Positions 8,832-17,765 of a stretch of 64,000 nt of DNA are shown here, one piece after another. The position numbers and the translations under genes are program-made. Origin of the DNA: Saccharomycopsis phalli. Its lineage: Eukaryota; Ascomycota; Saccharomycetes; Ascoideales; Saccharomycopsidaceae. Position 1 is the first letter of the stretch, and every line of letters begins with the position of its first letter. Location of the stretch: positions 474,501-538,500 of the forward strand of contig CP073213.1 of the NCBI GenBank assembly GCA_020342235.1, read 5' to 3'. A model generated the notes under the pieces. The model saw only the letters and a program-made list of their open reading frames with translations, searched no databases and had not been told where the DNA came from.

Positions 8832-10208
8832 ATGCATAGGGCAGCTCACTTGACTATGCTACTCAAACTTCCCGACGAAATCTTGTTGGTAATTGCCGAC
8901 TTTCTCGCTCCGTCGTCGAGAAACGAGCAGTTTGACCCACAGTTGTTTGGCCGGTATGAATACTCGCCACAAAACCACCGTGATCTTGTGTCCTTGACGG
9001 AAACTTGTAAGTATTTGCGCCGTCTTCTCCTCCCCAAAGTGTATGGGTTCTTTTCTTTTGCTCGAAAGAGCGAGGTCTCCGTGGTTAAATTCCTCGATAT
9101 TGATTTTGCCTTGCACAAACCGTTTTTGGCCGCAATTCAGCACGTGGAGTTCCCATTTGCAAACCTCGACCAGTTGCCCTTGGCCGATTTGCACAGTTTA
9201 CTGGCCGTCAAGTTACTTGGCTGCCCTGCAACAGAGTATAGAACTCGTTTCGTAGTAAAAAGAGACCTAAAATACTTGTTCTTCACCTGTGGCAGTCCAG
9301 TGGGCACCCAGGCTGTTCTCGCCATGTTTGGGCTTCATGAACTCAAGAGATTGGATATAGTGGTAGATTTTGTCCTCGGGGAGCTGGTTCAGCAGTATGT
9401 TGACCAGTTTGAGTCGATTGGTACGCTGTGTTGTCTGGTTTTGGAGTTGAATGTCATTCTGAACCAGTTCAAGTACTTCATGGCGTGGAAGCCAGCATAC
9501 CGGCTCTTGGACCATTTCACCGTAAGTTTGGAACGGCTATCCTTCAGAACGAACCACCGTCGTAATTCCTCGGGCAGTTTGACCATCTCTGACGACAGCT
9601 TGTGCCAGGAGGCATTTTTCAAATTCTGCGGCTCGTGCTCCCAGCTCAAGTACTTGGCATTGGAGACAACCATTCTCAAATACTTCAAGGGAGAGATTTT
9701 ATCAAAAAGGCGACACGGCGAGCTTGTTTTGGAGCTAATTGAGCGTACGCCGGTGATGTTTCCGTTGTTTCCCGGTAGACTGGAGACATACTTTGTGGGG
9801 TTTTTGAGCCGACTCCCGCACAAGGTCAACTACATTGTGTTCCAGTACCTGAAGGACCAACAGACGGAGTATTTCACGTCGCTAATGCTGTTCCGCAGCG
9901 CGTTTCGCTTGGCCGAGGACCATGGAATCCACATTAAGCATCTCCAGCTCACGGTCCAGTGGTCCCCGATTGAGGAAGTGCAGTTGTCGCTCTTTCGCAA
10001 TCTTCAAGTGAGCGAGGGGCAGGTTCCACTTCCTTTGTATGGCAGATTGGAGAGCAATTCGCCACTGTATCGTCGTCCTGAAGTGTATGTCGTTGATGGT
10101 GACGAGATGACACAGCTGTTTGATCGGGATGATGTTGCTCGGGCGAGGGAGTATAATCGGAAGTTTTGGAGTGCCGAGTTGGCTTTTCTTGACTCGCTGA
10201 TAAGCTAG
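8832..10208 (+). CDS. F-box-like protein
   Basis: A 458-residue protein. The first in-frame ATG is 8832 (MHRAAHLTM); a second at 8856 (MLLKLPDEILLVIADFL) sits right at the domain and is an equally likely start. The N-terminus fits an F-box: LPDEILLVIADFL, a 30-residue insertion, then DLVSLTETCKYLRRLLLP and KVYGFFSF. F-box proteins recruit substrates to the Skp1-Cul1 ubiquitin ligase. The remaining 380 residues carry scattered leucine-rich stretches (LHELKRLDIVVDF, LKYLALETTIL) that could be irregular LRR-like helices, but no clear domain is recognised. The protein may be a lineage-specific F-box family member, and its substrate is unknown. A run of 13 G lies 28 bp after the stop. Confidence 0.6.
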   Translation: MHRAAHLTMLLKLPDEILLVIADFLAPSSRNEQFDPQLFGRYEYSPQNHRDLVSLTETCKYLRRLLLPKVYGFFSFARKSEVSVVKFLDIDFALHKPFLAAIQHVEFPFANLDQLPLADLHSLLAVKLLGCPATEYRTRFVVKRDLKYLFFTCGSPVGTQAVLAMFGLHELKRLDIVVDFVLGELVQQYVDQFESIGTLCCLVLELNVILNQFKYFMAWKPAYRLLDHFTVSLERLSFRTNHRRNSSGSLTISDDSLCQEAFFKFCGSCSQLKYLALETTILKYFKGEILSKRRHGELVLELIERTPVMFPLFPGRLETYFVGFLSRLPHKVNYIVFQYLKDQQTEYFTSLMLFRSAFRLAEDHGIHIKHLQLTVQWSPIEEVQLSLFRNLQVSEGQVPLPLYGRLESNSPLYRRPEVYVVDGDEMTQLFDRDDVARAREYNRKFWSAELAFLDSLIS

Positions 10209-10877
10209 GTGGTGGATTGATGAATAATGAGTAATGGGGGGGGGGGGGAGTGTCATTAAAGTCACTTTATGACATTTTATGATACTTTACGACACTTTGG
10301 GATGGATCACTTTAGGACACTTGAAAGATGGACCATTTAAACAGTCTATGTAAACCAGAAAATAAGCAAATACATGAATATATAGCAAATAATAAAGACC
10401 GGGACTAAATATACATTCAAGTCATGCAAATAAAATCAAAGCCGTTTAAATTTCCCAACAAATGGCTTGTAATTTCAAAGACATATTGATTGAACCAATT
10501 GTGGGCTTTACAGGTATTTAATTTGGTCGCAAGTTTGCCAAAAGAGATTACACATGCAAAATTCTACCATGATTGTAACTAGACCTTGGTACTACAGCTC
10601 TATTACCTACTGAACATTGTATACTACAACCCAATTAATCACGATCCATGGTGGTTTTGAATAGCATTATCTTTTCTTGGTACCAATCGAATACTATTCA
10701 ACCACAACGCGTAAAAGAAATATACTTTCACCAAATACCCTTGATAATTCACAATGGATCGTCACTCAAGATACCATTTTCGTTGGTGTCACCAGTAAAG
10801 TATCTGGTTAATGGCCCTGACAAGATCATTTCCTTAACTAGGCTAGTGTATGCAATTTGAATTCAGTGAAAAAAACA
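10209..10877. other. Intergenic region with poly-G tract and short repeats
   Basis: A homopolymer of 13 G at 10236-10248 is followed by degenerate copies of 'cactttatgaca' (10260-10325). The rest is AT-rich without a credible ORF. A 70-codon open frame at 10648-10860 has no features of a real gene. Confidence 0.5.
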
Positions 10878-10951
10878 GCCGGGCTAGCCTAATTGGTTAG
10901 GGCGTCTGACTTCTAATCAGGAGACTCTGGGTTCGAGTCCCAGGTCCGGTG
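10878..10951 (+). tRNA. tRNA-Arg (anticodon UCU)
   Basis: A full cloverleaf can be drawn: acceptor GCCGGGC/GTCCGGT (two G-U pairs) with discriminator G; D stem GCCT/GGGC; anticodon stem TCTGA/TCAGG with loop CTTCTAA, placing TCT at 34-36; a 5-nt variable loop; T stem CTGGG/CCCAG with loop TTCGAGT. There is no intron. The anticodon arm is identical in its core to yeast tRNA-Arg(UCU). Internal A and B boxes are present, and a T-run follows at 10952-10967 as Pol III terminator. It reads AGA/AGG codons. Confidence 0.95.
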
Positions 10952-10967
10952 TTTTCTATTTTTTTTG
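10952..10967 (+). terminator. Pol III terminator of tRNA-Arg
   Basis: TTTT begins directly after the mature 3' end, and a second run of T follows within 10 bases. Confidence 0.7.
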
Positions 10968-11717
10968 GCTTTTATTATGAGGTATCAATTAATATATGGA
11001 AAGAATAATCAATTGGTTCGGTTTCATTCACCAGTGTCTCAGTGGAGACATGGTGCAGATACATTATATTGCAATGACTCCTCACAGGTCCTGGGCAATT
11101 TTTCATCCCAAAGTCTGTCCAGGTTGGATATATTTCAAATGTAAATTCCAACTGTATGGCATGATTGAATTCAAGTCCGGTCCACTGGGTCTTGCAAAAA
11201 TATCGTCCTGATTTGGCCTTCACGACGTGTTTGTGTGCATAAAGCACCTCAATTTTCAATGCATGTTAAGGATAGAGTACTGAGCAAATGAGCCCCGGCA
11301 CAGTGCATATTTGTAGAATATAAAAGGATGAGATTCCCACTAGAATACGAATCATGGTAGCATTAAGATGAATGTTGCAAGACCAAGTTCCACGAGACCA
11401 TCAATCAAGCGTCATGGCAATTCACCAAGCTAATGTGAAGCTAGCATGGCGCTAACATCGGGCTACTAACAACAACAAGAATCACTCTGCGAAACCAACT
11501 GTCAGCCATTTAAAACCACGCGAGAAACACTCTTGAATCCACAAGGAGCACCACGCACCAAAAAGCGCTTCCATCGGCATACAGCCCATTGTGTACCTTC
11601 AGTGACTCTGGATCGGCCCGTGGCAACGGTACAGTACCGTTCAGACACCCTCTTGACAGGGCGTCTAGGGGTGGCACGTGCAACTATATATAGGAAATCA
11701 TATCCGCTTACACACCC
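10968..11717. other. Intergenic region upstream of Rab gene
   Basis: No gene is recognised. The last 250 bp become GC-richer and hold palindromic words (acggtacagtaccgt at 11628) and a 'tatatata'-type element (11684-11693) about 25 bp upstream of the Rab start. Confidence 0.45.
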
Positions 11718-12461
11718 ATGCAGAGCCCCAGGATTCCCACATCACCGAGTTTTTTCTACCCACCGACATTTGAGCCGTTTTCGCAACCGAAGATCCGCAA
11801 TGCCGTGCGGAGTTCCGTGCTAATTGACTATGACACAAAGCTTGACGACGACAATGTGCCTGGGCTCAAGTTGTTGGTGTTGGGATCCACAGGGGTGGGC
11901 AAACTGGCGTTGTTGTTGCAGTACCTGAACGACTACTTTGACGAGTTCGATAATAAGACGACGATTGGCGTGGACTTGAAGGTGAAGTTGGTCGACGTGG
12001 ATAACAAGCTATTCAAGGTCGTGGTGTGGGATACTGCTGGTCAAGAACGGTACCGGACCATCACCCCGAGCTTGTACAAAGATACACAGGGCATCTTGTT
12101 GGTGTACGATATCAGCAGCAAGCGGTCGTTTGATGATTTGGATCACTGGATCGCCGAGATCTTGGCTAATTGCAAGCGTCCACACAACATTGTCATCTTT
12201 GTGGTGGGAAACAAGCGCGACAAGACGTTGCGTCACCGCGAGGTTTTCGTGCCAGATATCCAGGAATTGTCCAATCGGATGGATCGCGAATACAGGGGGA
12301 TCAATATTGCCGGGTTTTACGAAGTAAGTGCGCGGTTTTCGGACGATGTCAAGTTCTTGTTCCGGTTGTTTATTAGCGAGTGTGTTCGGAAGGCACGAGA
12401 TGTCGATCTGAGTGACGACCTGATTTCCCTCAACAACACACGGCTGGGCCTGTGTTGCTAA
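11718..12461 (+). CDS. Rab-family small GTPase (Rab18-like)
   Basis: A 247-residue protein with all G motifs: G1 GSTGVGKx (56-63), switch I TTIGVDLKVK (84), G3 WDTAGQE (about 109-115), G4 NKRD (about 166) and a C-terminal CC for double geranylgeranylation. The residue after the G1 lysine must be Ser or Thr for Mg2+; here it is CTG (11904), which supports CUG = Ser. A second CTG (11925) also falls where Rabs have Ser or Thr. Switch/interswitch words such as ITPSLYKDTQGILLVYD resemble Rab18. The first 50 residues (MQSPRIPTSPSFFYP...) are a proline-rich extension unusual for a Rab, and no later in-frame Met precedes the G domain. Rabs direct vesicle or lipid-droplet traffic; the exact membrane cannot be told. 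Not Ypt1, Sec4, Ypt31 or Ypt7 by switch-region sequence. Confidence 0.88.
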   Translation: MQSPRIPTSPSFFYPPTFEPFSQPKIRNAVRSSVLIDYDTKLDDDNVPGLKLLVLGSTGVGKLALLLQYLNDYFDEFDNKTTIGVDLKVKLVDVDNKLFKVVVWDTAGQERYRTITPSLYKDTQGILLVYDISSKRSFDDLDHWIAEILANCKRPHNIVIFVVGNKRDKTLRHREVFVPDIQELSNRMDREYRGINIAGFYEVSARFSDDVKFLFRLFISECVRKARDVDLSDDLISLNNTRLGLCC

Positions 12462-14200
12462 TCGATACCAATCGTTGCTATTGGCAGCGATCTTACAATG
12501 GTCTTTGGCTACGGATCAATCGCGGTATATGGAATCCAACAGCCAGCATTATAGAATGGTCCACTGATCATTATTTTTACTACGTGAGCACCGTGTGTGG
12601 AGATACACATTATTCAGCACCCTGGATCTTGTGCATTGGGTATACAGGAAGGTATGGGTCACGTCTCTTGGCTACTGATCTGCCCTCCCCCTTTTGACAA
12701 TATGCAGTCTTGGCACTCTTTATAAAACTCACATTATGTTTACATATTCACAATGGTTATTCCCAGCGTTTGCGTCGGCAGAAAAAAATTTTCGTCGTAC
12801 GATGAACGGCTTTTTCCGGCTCAAAAACGTCCCGAATGAATACCGCTTCAGAGTCAATTTAATTTCATGTTTCCACGCTTCCTATTTTAATATGCCAGCT
12901 ATACAAAATTACCATTCATGGGAATAAATTCGCAGGTCGCGTGCCATGGCAAATATCTGTGTTGTGAGCCCGTGGCTCATGTAGAGGATGGAGGGCGACG
13001 TTTAAATTGGTGGGGTTGCAGTGGGTGGGATCATGTCACATGATGCAACGGATTTGTTATGCCGCTTGGTGGTATTATACCAGATAATGGTCGATTTTGT
13101 TCAATGTAAATTGAGCGGCTCGAGGCGTAATAGAATGGGATTTGTACAAAAGTGTAAGGTGATATGTAGGAGAGGAAGATTTTGTTTCAACAAAGATGTC
13201 AAACCTAGGACTATATACATGAGCTAGGATACCAGTTGGCTAGATGGCTGAAATACATTTGCACGTGTATTTAAAAGTGTAACTAGGTAAATGTATAAAA
13301 ACAATAAAAAGATGGGTATCCAAAAGTAAGTAAAAGTGGCTTTATTATAACCAATATTTTGTCATGGTGGAATTTGGTTGCTAGTGTTTTGCGATTTATA
13401 TTCAGAAGGTATTAAAGGTAATCTAAAGCAATCTAAAGTAATCTAAGGTAATGGAATTGAGTGTTGGAATATGTTTCATATGCCATGATCTATACCGTGT
13501 CAAGCCGTGTCAAGCCGTTTAAAGCCAAGAGTGGCATTAACCTGTCAAGGTGAGGATGAATATTGTTATTAAACTTGTAGTGCATTCTGAAAGTGACACG
13601 GAGCTACCAAGAGATTGAGTTACATTATTAAACTGGTAGTGTAACTAGGATACGTGTTTGTAAAATGGGTAAAATATATTTGCTTGCCGAGAAAAGTCTG
13701 ACTATGTTTGAAACTTAAATGAACCTTGATAGATACGATAAAAAGGCCAATTGGCGACATTTCTTGTCCAATATTCAGCGAGAAATAAAGTATAATGAAA
13801 AGAAAAGTATAATGAAAAGAAAAGTATAATGAAAAGAAAAGTATAACAATAAAAGACGAGCACGTTGCAAGTCAACAAGGAATACATGTGTTGAAAAGGA
13901 ATTAGTAGCTACAAAGTGATTCTTTTACAAAACTCATAATAAATGCATTCTGGGATTGGCATGAACCCATCTAGCTAAAGAGATATCGGGTATGTTGTTG
14001 AACTCATAATAAATACTGCTTAGCTCCTTATAATTACCGTCTAAACACCTATAAATTTGCTTAAACTCTTGAATGCGGTCAAAAACCTTTTAAATCCATT
14101 TAAACTCGTTTCACTTTTACTCATTGGACAATCAAGCCATGGAACAACCACAAACTCTCCCAGCAATGCACCCTGGAATCCAAACCCCTCACCAACTGCC
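12462..14200. other. 1.7-kb AT-rich intergenic region
   Basis: This region lies between two convergent genes (Rab plus strand, TRM11 minus strand), so no promoter is expected, yet it is long. It holds a 17-bp tandem repeat at 13788-13851 and short duplications at 13400-13450 and 13499-13516 (gtcaagccgt). None of the short ORFs has a motif. Confidence 0.45.
13788..13851. repeat. 17-bp tandem repeat (aagtataatgaaaagaa)
   Basis: Four near-identical head-to-tail copies of 'aagtataatgaaaagaa'. Purine-rich simple sequence with no coding meaning. Confidence 0.85.
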
Positions 14201-15469
14201 CTACTTGATTTCTCGAAACCCAGTGAAATAACGGTCCCGAAATTCGCGCTGTGCCCCACTCCCTGCCTTGATTGTCTCACCACTATACTCAGAGCCCATC
14301 TTCACGTAGCACAACAACCGTCTGCTCCACTTGTTAAACTTTTGCACGCAATTGTAGCGCAATTGCAACTTTTCATGGTACGGAATCACGGTGTTGTACT
14401 CCTCGTCGTTGGCGACTGGCATCCAAAACACTAAACGGCCGCCCTCTGGCAAGCGGGCAGCGCTGAACAGAAGCAAGTCGTCCAACATGTTGCCCAACGG
14501 ATAGGGTTTCTTGGGCTGGACATAGTCTCGTCTGAGAAACGACTTTTGCCCGTCAATCTCAATCAACTCCTTGCCAAGAAAATGTTCTGGCCGTGACGTC
14601 CCACAGACTTTCAAGCCTTCGCGTACACCATAGGGCGGATCGCAGCAGATGGTGTTGATGAGGAAATCGGGCCGCAAGGCATTGTGGGTAAAGTCCATGG
14701 TGCACAGGCCCAAGAAGCTGAGCTCGGTGCCATACTGCTTGAAGTTGCTGTCTAGATTACAGTCCTTGCGGCCAATCAACGTCTTGATGTCGATATCCGA
14801 GCCAAACGTGATGGCACCGTACCGGGCTGCGGCTACAAGGAAGCTGCCTGTGCCGACAAACGGATCGTACAAGATCTTGCCGGAGGCTGCCTGGGCGATA
14901 TTACAGCTGACCAACGACAACTCGGCGTCGAACGACGTGGTCCCCACGTACCTACGCTTCTTCAACTCGTACTTATCCAAGAGGTTCCGCTCCCGGTCGC
15001 TGGTGGCTAGCAAGCGGCCAAAGTACACGCGTGGCTGCTCGAAATCCTCCAAGATCGTGAACTGTTCCTCGGGGTTCTTTAGCCGGATTGCCCCGGTGAA
15101 TGGCAAGTAGTCAAACTGCTCAAAGATTGCAATCTGGTCCTGTAGCGGGCGACTTCCTTGGTAGCCAATGTAGTCGAATTTGAAGGAGCGCAGACCGATG
15201 GAGGCGCATTCCAGCGCACCAACGACCGAATGGAGTTCTTCAAACGATGTGGCATCGCCCCAGTATTCGAATACTGCGCGGCACAATACCAGTCTTGAGA
15301 CCAATTGGCGGAGCAGGTCGAGGCTGGAGGTGACGTTGACGATTAGGAATGGGGAAAGTTCGTTGTGGTGCAGGAAGTCTGCTGTGACGCCGCACAAGTC
15401 AGCCAATGATTCGAGTTCAGCGCGACGGAACGCGACATGGCTTTGGACAAGGAGGAAGATGCACTTCAT
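14201..15469 (-). CDS. TRM11: tRNA (guanine-N2)-methyltransferase catalytic subunit Trm11
   Basis: A 422-residue protein starting at 15469 (MKCIFLLVQSHVAFRRAELESLADLCGV), which is how fungal Trm11 begins; the upstream in-frame Met at 15544 adds unrelated sequence. The N-terminal half is the THUMP-like RNA-binding part (FRRAELESLADL). The C-terminal half is a class I methyltransferase fold with an AdoMet loop DPFVGTGSFLVAAARYG (about 225-241), an acidic strand end GSDID and a catalytic motif CDPPYGVREG (about 290-299). Trm11 with Trm112 makes m2G10 in cytoplasmic tRNAs. Length matches the family. The start diverges from HRP1 across an E-box-rich region. Confidence 0.92.
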   Translation of the reverse strand: MKCIFLLVQSHVAFRRAELESLADLCGVTADFLHHNELSPFLIVNVTSSLDLLRQLVSRLVLCRAVFEYWGDATSFEELHSVVGALECASIGLRSFKFDYIGYQGSRPLQDQIAIFEQFDYLPFTGAIRLKNPEEQFTILEDFEQPRVYFGRLLATSDRERNLLDKYELKKRRYVGTTSFDAELSLVSCNIAQAASGKILYDPFVGTGSFLVAAARYGAITFGSDIDIKTLIGRKDCNLDSNFKQYGTELSFLGLCTMDFTHNALRPDFLINTICCDPPYGVREGLKVCGTSRPEHFLGKELIEIDGQKSFLRRDYVQPKKPYPLGNMLDDLLLFSAARLPEGGRLVFWMPVANDEEYNTVIPYHEKLQLRYNCVQKFNKWSRRLLCYVKMGSEYSGETIKAGSGAQREFRDRYFTGFREIK

Positions 15470-15861
15470 GGAAAAATTTATGATCCATGAGGGTGGATAA
15501 TTGGGTTTACGCGTGATATTCACGTGCAGAATCAATGAATTCACGTGATTAGGTTACACAAATACAGAGTCACGTGAAAATACGACACGTGATCAAGTTA
15601 CACAAACAACTAATCACGTGAAAATACTACACGTGATGCGTCCCACATATCATGTGATATGGGACAGATTACACGTGACGTATTCACATGAGCAACTCTG
15701 TTCACGTGAGTCGCGTGACTCACGTGAAGGTGATATTTTTCTTCAGGGGGGGAAGCAGTTTGTAGTGAGGTTTGTATAGAGTAACTTTAGGTTGTATTTA
15801 GTCAATAAACTATTCCAAGCACAGGTAGAACTACCATTGACATAGAATATATACGACCGTG
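15470..15861. promoter_or_regulatory. Divergent TRM11/HRP1 promoter with nine CACGTG E-boxes
   Basis: Exact CACGTG hexamers start at 15520, 15541, 15570, 15585, 15614, 15629, 15671, 15702 and 15720, plus near matches at 15650 (catgtg) and 15684 (cacatg). Most are extended to TCACGTGA or ACACGTGA. The segment 15541-15634 consists of two 44-bp repeats, each with two sites. CACGTGA is the classical Cbf1 (or other bHLH) site; Cbf1 is tied to ribosomal and RNA-processing genes in CUG-clade yeasts. Two more sites lie in the RPS19 promoter. Binding is inferred, not shown. Confidence 0.8.
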
Positions 15862-17118
15862 ATGTCTGCGTTGGACGACGAGGGTCTTTTTGACGATATT
15901 TACAACCAGGACGAGGAGGCCAAAGAAGCCGCCACCCAAGAACCAGTGCCGGAGATTGCCGAGTCCAAGGCAGAGGAGCCGGCACCCCCTCCGGCAGCAG
16001 AGTCCAGCGAGCCGGCACCCCCACCCCAGCAGGACGCGCCTGACGCCCATGGGCTTACGTCGGTGGAGATTGGCAAGCAGTTGCAGGAAAAGTCTGAGTA
16101 CTTCAACCGGGACCAGGGCAAGATGTTCATTGGTGGGTTGAACTGGGACACCACCGAGGAGAAATTAAAGGACTACTTCGGCAAGTACGGCGAGATTATC
16201 GACTTCACCATCATGCGGGACAGCGCCACTGGAAGACCCCGGGGATTTGCGTTTCTCACGTTCCGCTTGTCCAGCTCAGTCGACGAGGTGTTGAAGACGA
16301 CTCACGTGTTGGACGGCAAGGTCATTGACCCGAAGCGGGCCATTCCCAAGGAGGAGCAGGACAAGACGGGTAAGATCTTTGTTGGCGGCATTGCGCCCGA
16401 GGTCACTGAGCAGGACTTTGACGAGTTTTTTTCCAAGTTTGGCAATGTGATTGACGCGCAGTTGATGATTGACAAGGACAGCGGCCGGTCCCGTGGGTTT
16501 GGTTTTGTGACGTACGATCTGCCGGATGCCGTTGACCGGGTCACCGAGAACAAGTACCTCCGGCTCAAAGGGCGGCAGATGGAGATTAAGCGGGCCGAGC
16601 CGCGCGGGCAGCAGCAGCAACGCACTGGGGGCATGCGCGGGTACAATGCCAACACTGCGATGCAATTGCAGCAACAGCAGCAGCAGCAGGGCTACGGGTA
16701 CCAGTATGCGCAGAACCAAATGGCCGGTTACAATCCGCAGATGCTCCAGCAGTACTGGCAGTACTGGATGCAGATGCAGCAGCAGTCAGGGCAGCCAATG
16801 ACCCCGCAGCAGATTCAGCAAATGCAGCAGATGCAAATGCCAGGTATGCAAGGGTATGACCAGGGCACGCAACCAGAGGAGGACGATGGTGCAGGTGGTG
16901 CAGGTGGTGCAGGTGCAGGTGGCAGTGGCGGTGCCGGCGGCGCAGGTGCCAATGGGCCGTTAAAGTTACAGTCCAGTTCGGAAACCGAGCCGGACGGATC
17001 CTCCAGCCGGCGGCGCGATTTGAATTTGCCAAAGGGCCCAAAGGGTAACCGGGGCGGTTATAACCGTGGCCGGGGCGGATACGGACGCAATGGTGGATAT
17101 CATCCATATAATCGTTAA
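15862..17118 (+). CDS. HRP1: Hrp1/Nab4-like hnRNP, cleavage factor IB
   Basis: A 418-residue protein starting at ATG 15862 (MSALDDEGLFDDIYN). An acidic, Pro/Ala-rich N-terminus is followed by two RRMs in tandem. RRM1 (about 90-165) has RNP2 MFIGGLNW and RNP1 RGFAFLTF; RRM2 (about 173-245) has RNP2 IFVGGIAP and RNP1 RGFGFVTY. The tail is Q/M-rich (about 250-335), then a Gly/Ala tract, LNLPKGPKGNRGGYNRGRG with RGG-like repeats and the terminal GYHPYNR, as in S. cerevisiae Hrp1. It binds the AU-rich efficiency element in pre-mRNA 3' ends, works in 3' processing and shuttles with mRNA. A CTG at 16519, in the strand after RNP1 (YD-CTG-PDAVDRV), aligns with Ser in Hrp1 (YDSADAVDRV), another sign of CUG = Ser. 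Confidence 0.94.
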   Translation: MSALDDEGLFDDIYNQDEEAKEAATQEPVPEIAESKAEEPAPPPAAESSEPAPPPQQDAPDAHGLTSVEIGKQLQEKSEYFNRDQGKMFIGGLNWDTTEEKLKDYFGKYGEIIDFTIMRDSATGRPRGFAFLTFRLSSSVDEVLKTTHVLDGKVIDPKRAIPKEEQDKTGKIFVGGIAPEVTEQDFDEFFSKFGNVIDAQLMIDKDSGRSRGFGFVTYDLPDAVDRVTENKYLRLKGRQMEIKRAEPRGQQQQRTGGMRGYNANTAMQLQQQQQQQGYGYQYAQNQMAGYNPQMLQQYWQYWMQMQQQSGQPMTPQQIQQMQQMQMPGMQGYDQGTQPEEDDGAGGAGGAGAGGSGGAGGAGANGPLKLQSSSETEPDGSSSRRRDLNLPKGPKGNRGGYNRGRGGYGRNGGYHPYNR

Positions 17119-17315
17119 ATGTATGTGAGAAGCTTTGTCTTTTTTTTTTTCTTTGCTTGGCTCAGAGACGTGCCCTGTAGACCTGATAATATACACGTGA
17201 ATATTCGGTGATTGTTTAGTGACCGGTAAATCATGTGACTATTACTCACGTGCAGTGATTTTTTGTCATGGTGGGAAAAATCAAGCCTTTGGTGAAAAGT
17301 TTTGATATACAAAAA
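17119..17315. promoter_or_regulatory. RPS19 promoter with E-boxes
   Basis: CACGTG occurs at 17194 and 17247 and a catgtg variant lies between them, in the 200 bp between HRP1 and RPS19. A T/C-rich tract (17137-17155) follows the HRP1 stop. The same motif dominates the TRM11/HRP1 promoter. Confidence 0.6.
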
Positions 17316-17765
17316 ATGCCAGGTGTATCTGTGAGAGACGTTCCAGCTCAAGAGTTTATCAACGCATACGCGTTGTTTTTGCAACGTCAAGGTAAATTGG
17401 AAGTTCCAGGATACGTTGACTTGGTCAAGACCAGTGTCAACAGCGAAATGCCACCTCAAGAATCCGAGTTGTGGTTCTACAAGAGATCGGCTTCCATCGC
17501 CAGACACATTTACTTGAGAAAGCAAGTCGGTGTCGGCAAATTGAACAGATTGTACGGTGGTGCCAAGAACCGTGGCGGAAAGCCTTCGAGACATGTCGAT
17601 GCTTCCGGATCGATCAATAGAAAGGCTGTCCAGGCTTTGGAGAAGTTGGGAGTTTTGGAGGAGTCTGCCAAGGGTGGAAGAAAGATTTCTGAGAATGGTC
17701 AAAGAGATTTGGACCGTATTGCTGCTCAAACTTTGGAGGAGGCTGAGGAGTCTGATGACGAGTAA
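17316..17765 (+). CDS. RPS19: 40S ribosomal protein S19 (eS19)
   Basis: A 149-residue protein from ATG 17316, where the family always starts (MPGVSVRDVPAQEFINAYA). An in-frame ATG at 17268 would add 16 residues (MVGKIKPLVKSFDIQK) not found in other S19 proteins. It lies only about 20 bp from the E-box at 17247, so it may fall upstream of the transcript start. Signatures are GKLEVPGYVDLVKTS, WFYKRSASIARHIYLRKQVGVG, YGGAKNRGGKPSRH, ASGSINRKAVQALEKLG and the end NGQRDLDRIAAQTLEEAE. S19 sits in the head of the 40S subunit and is needed for late 18S rRNA maturation. No intron interrupts this copy, unlike the S. cerevisiae genes. It has a few extra acidic C-terminal residues. Codons are strongly biased, as in highly expressed genes. 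Confidence 0.96.
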   Translation: MPGVSVRDVPAQEFINAYALFLQRQGKLEVPGYVDLVKTSVNSEMPPQESELWFYKRSASIARHIYLRKQVGVGKLNRLYGGAKNRGGKPSRHVDASGSINRKAVQALEKLGVLEESAKGGRKISENGQRDLDRIAAQTLEEAEESDDE

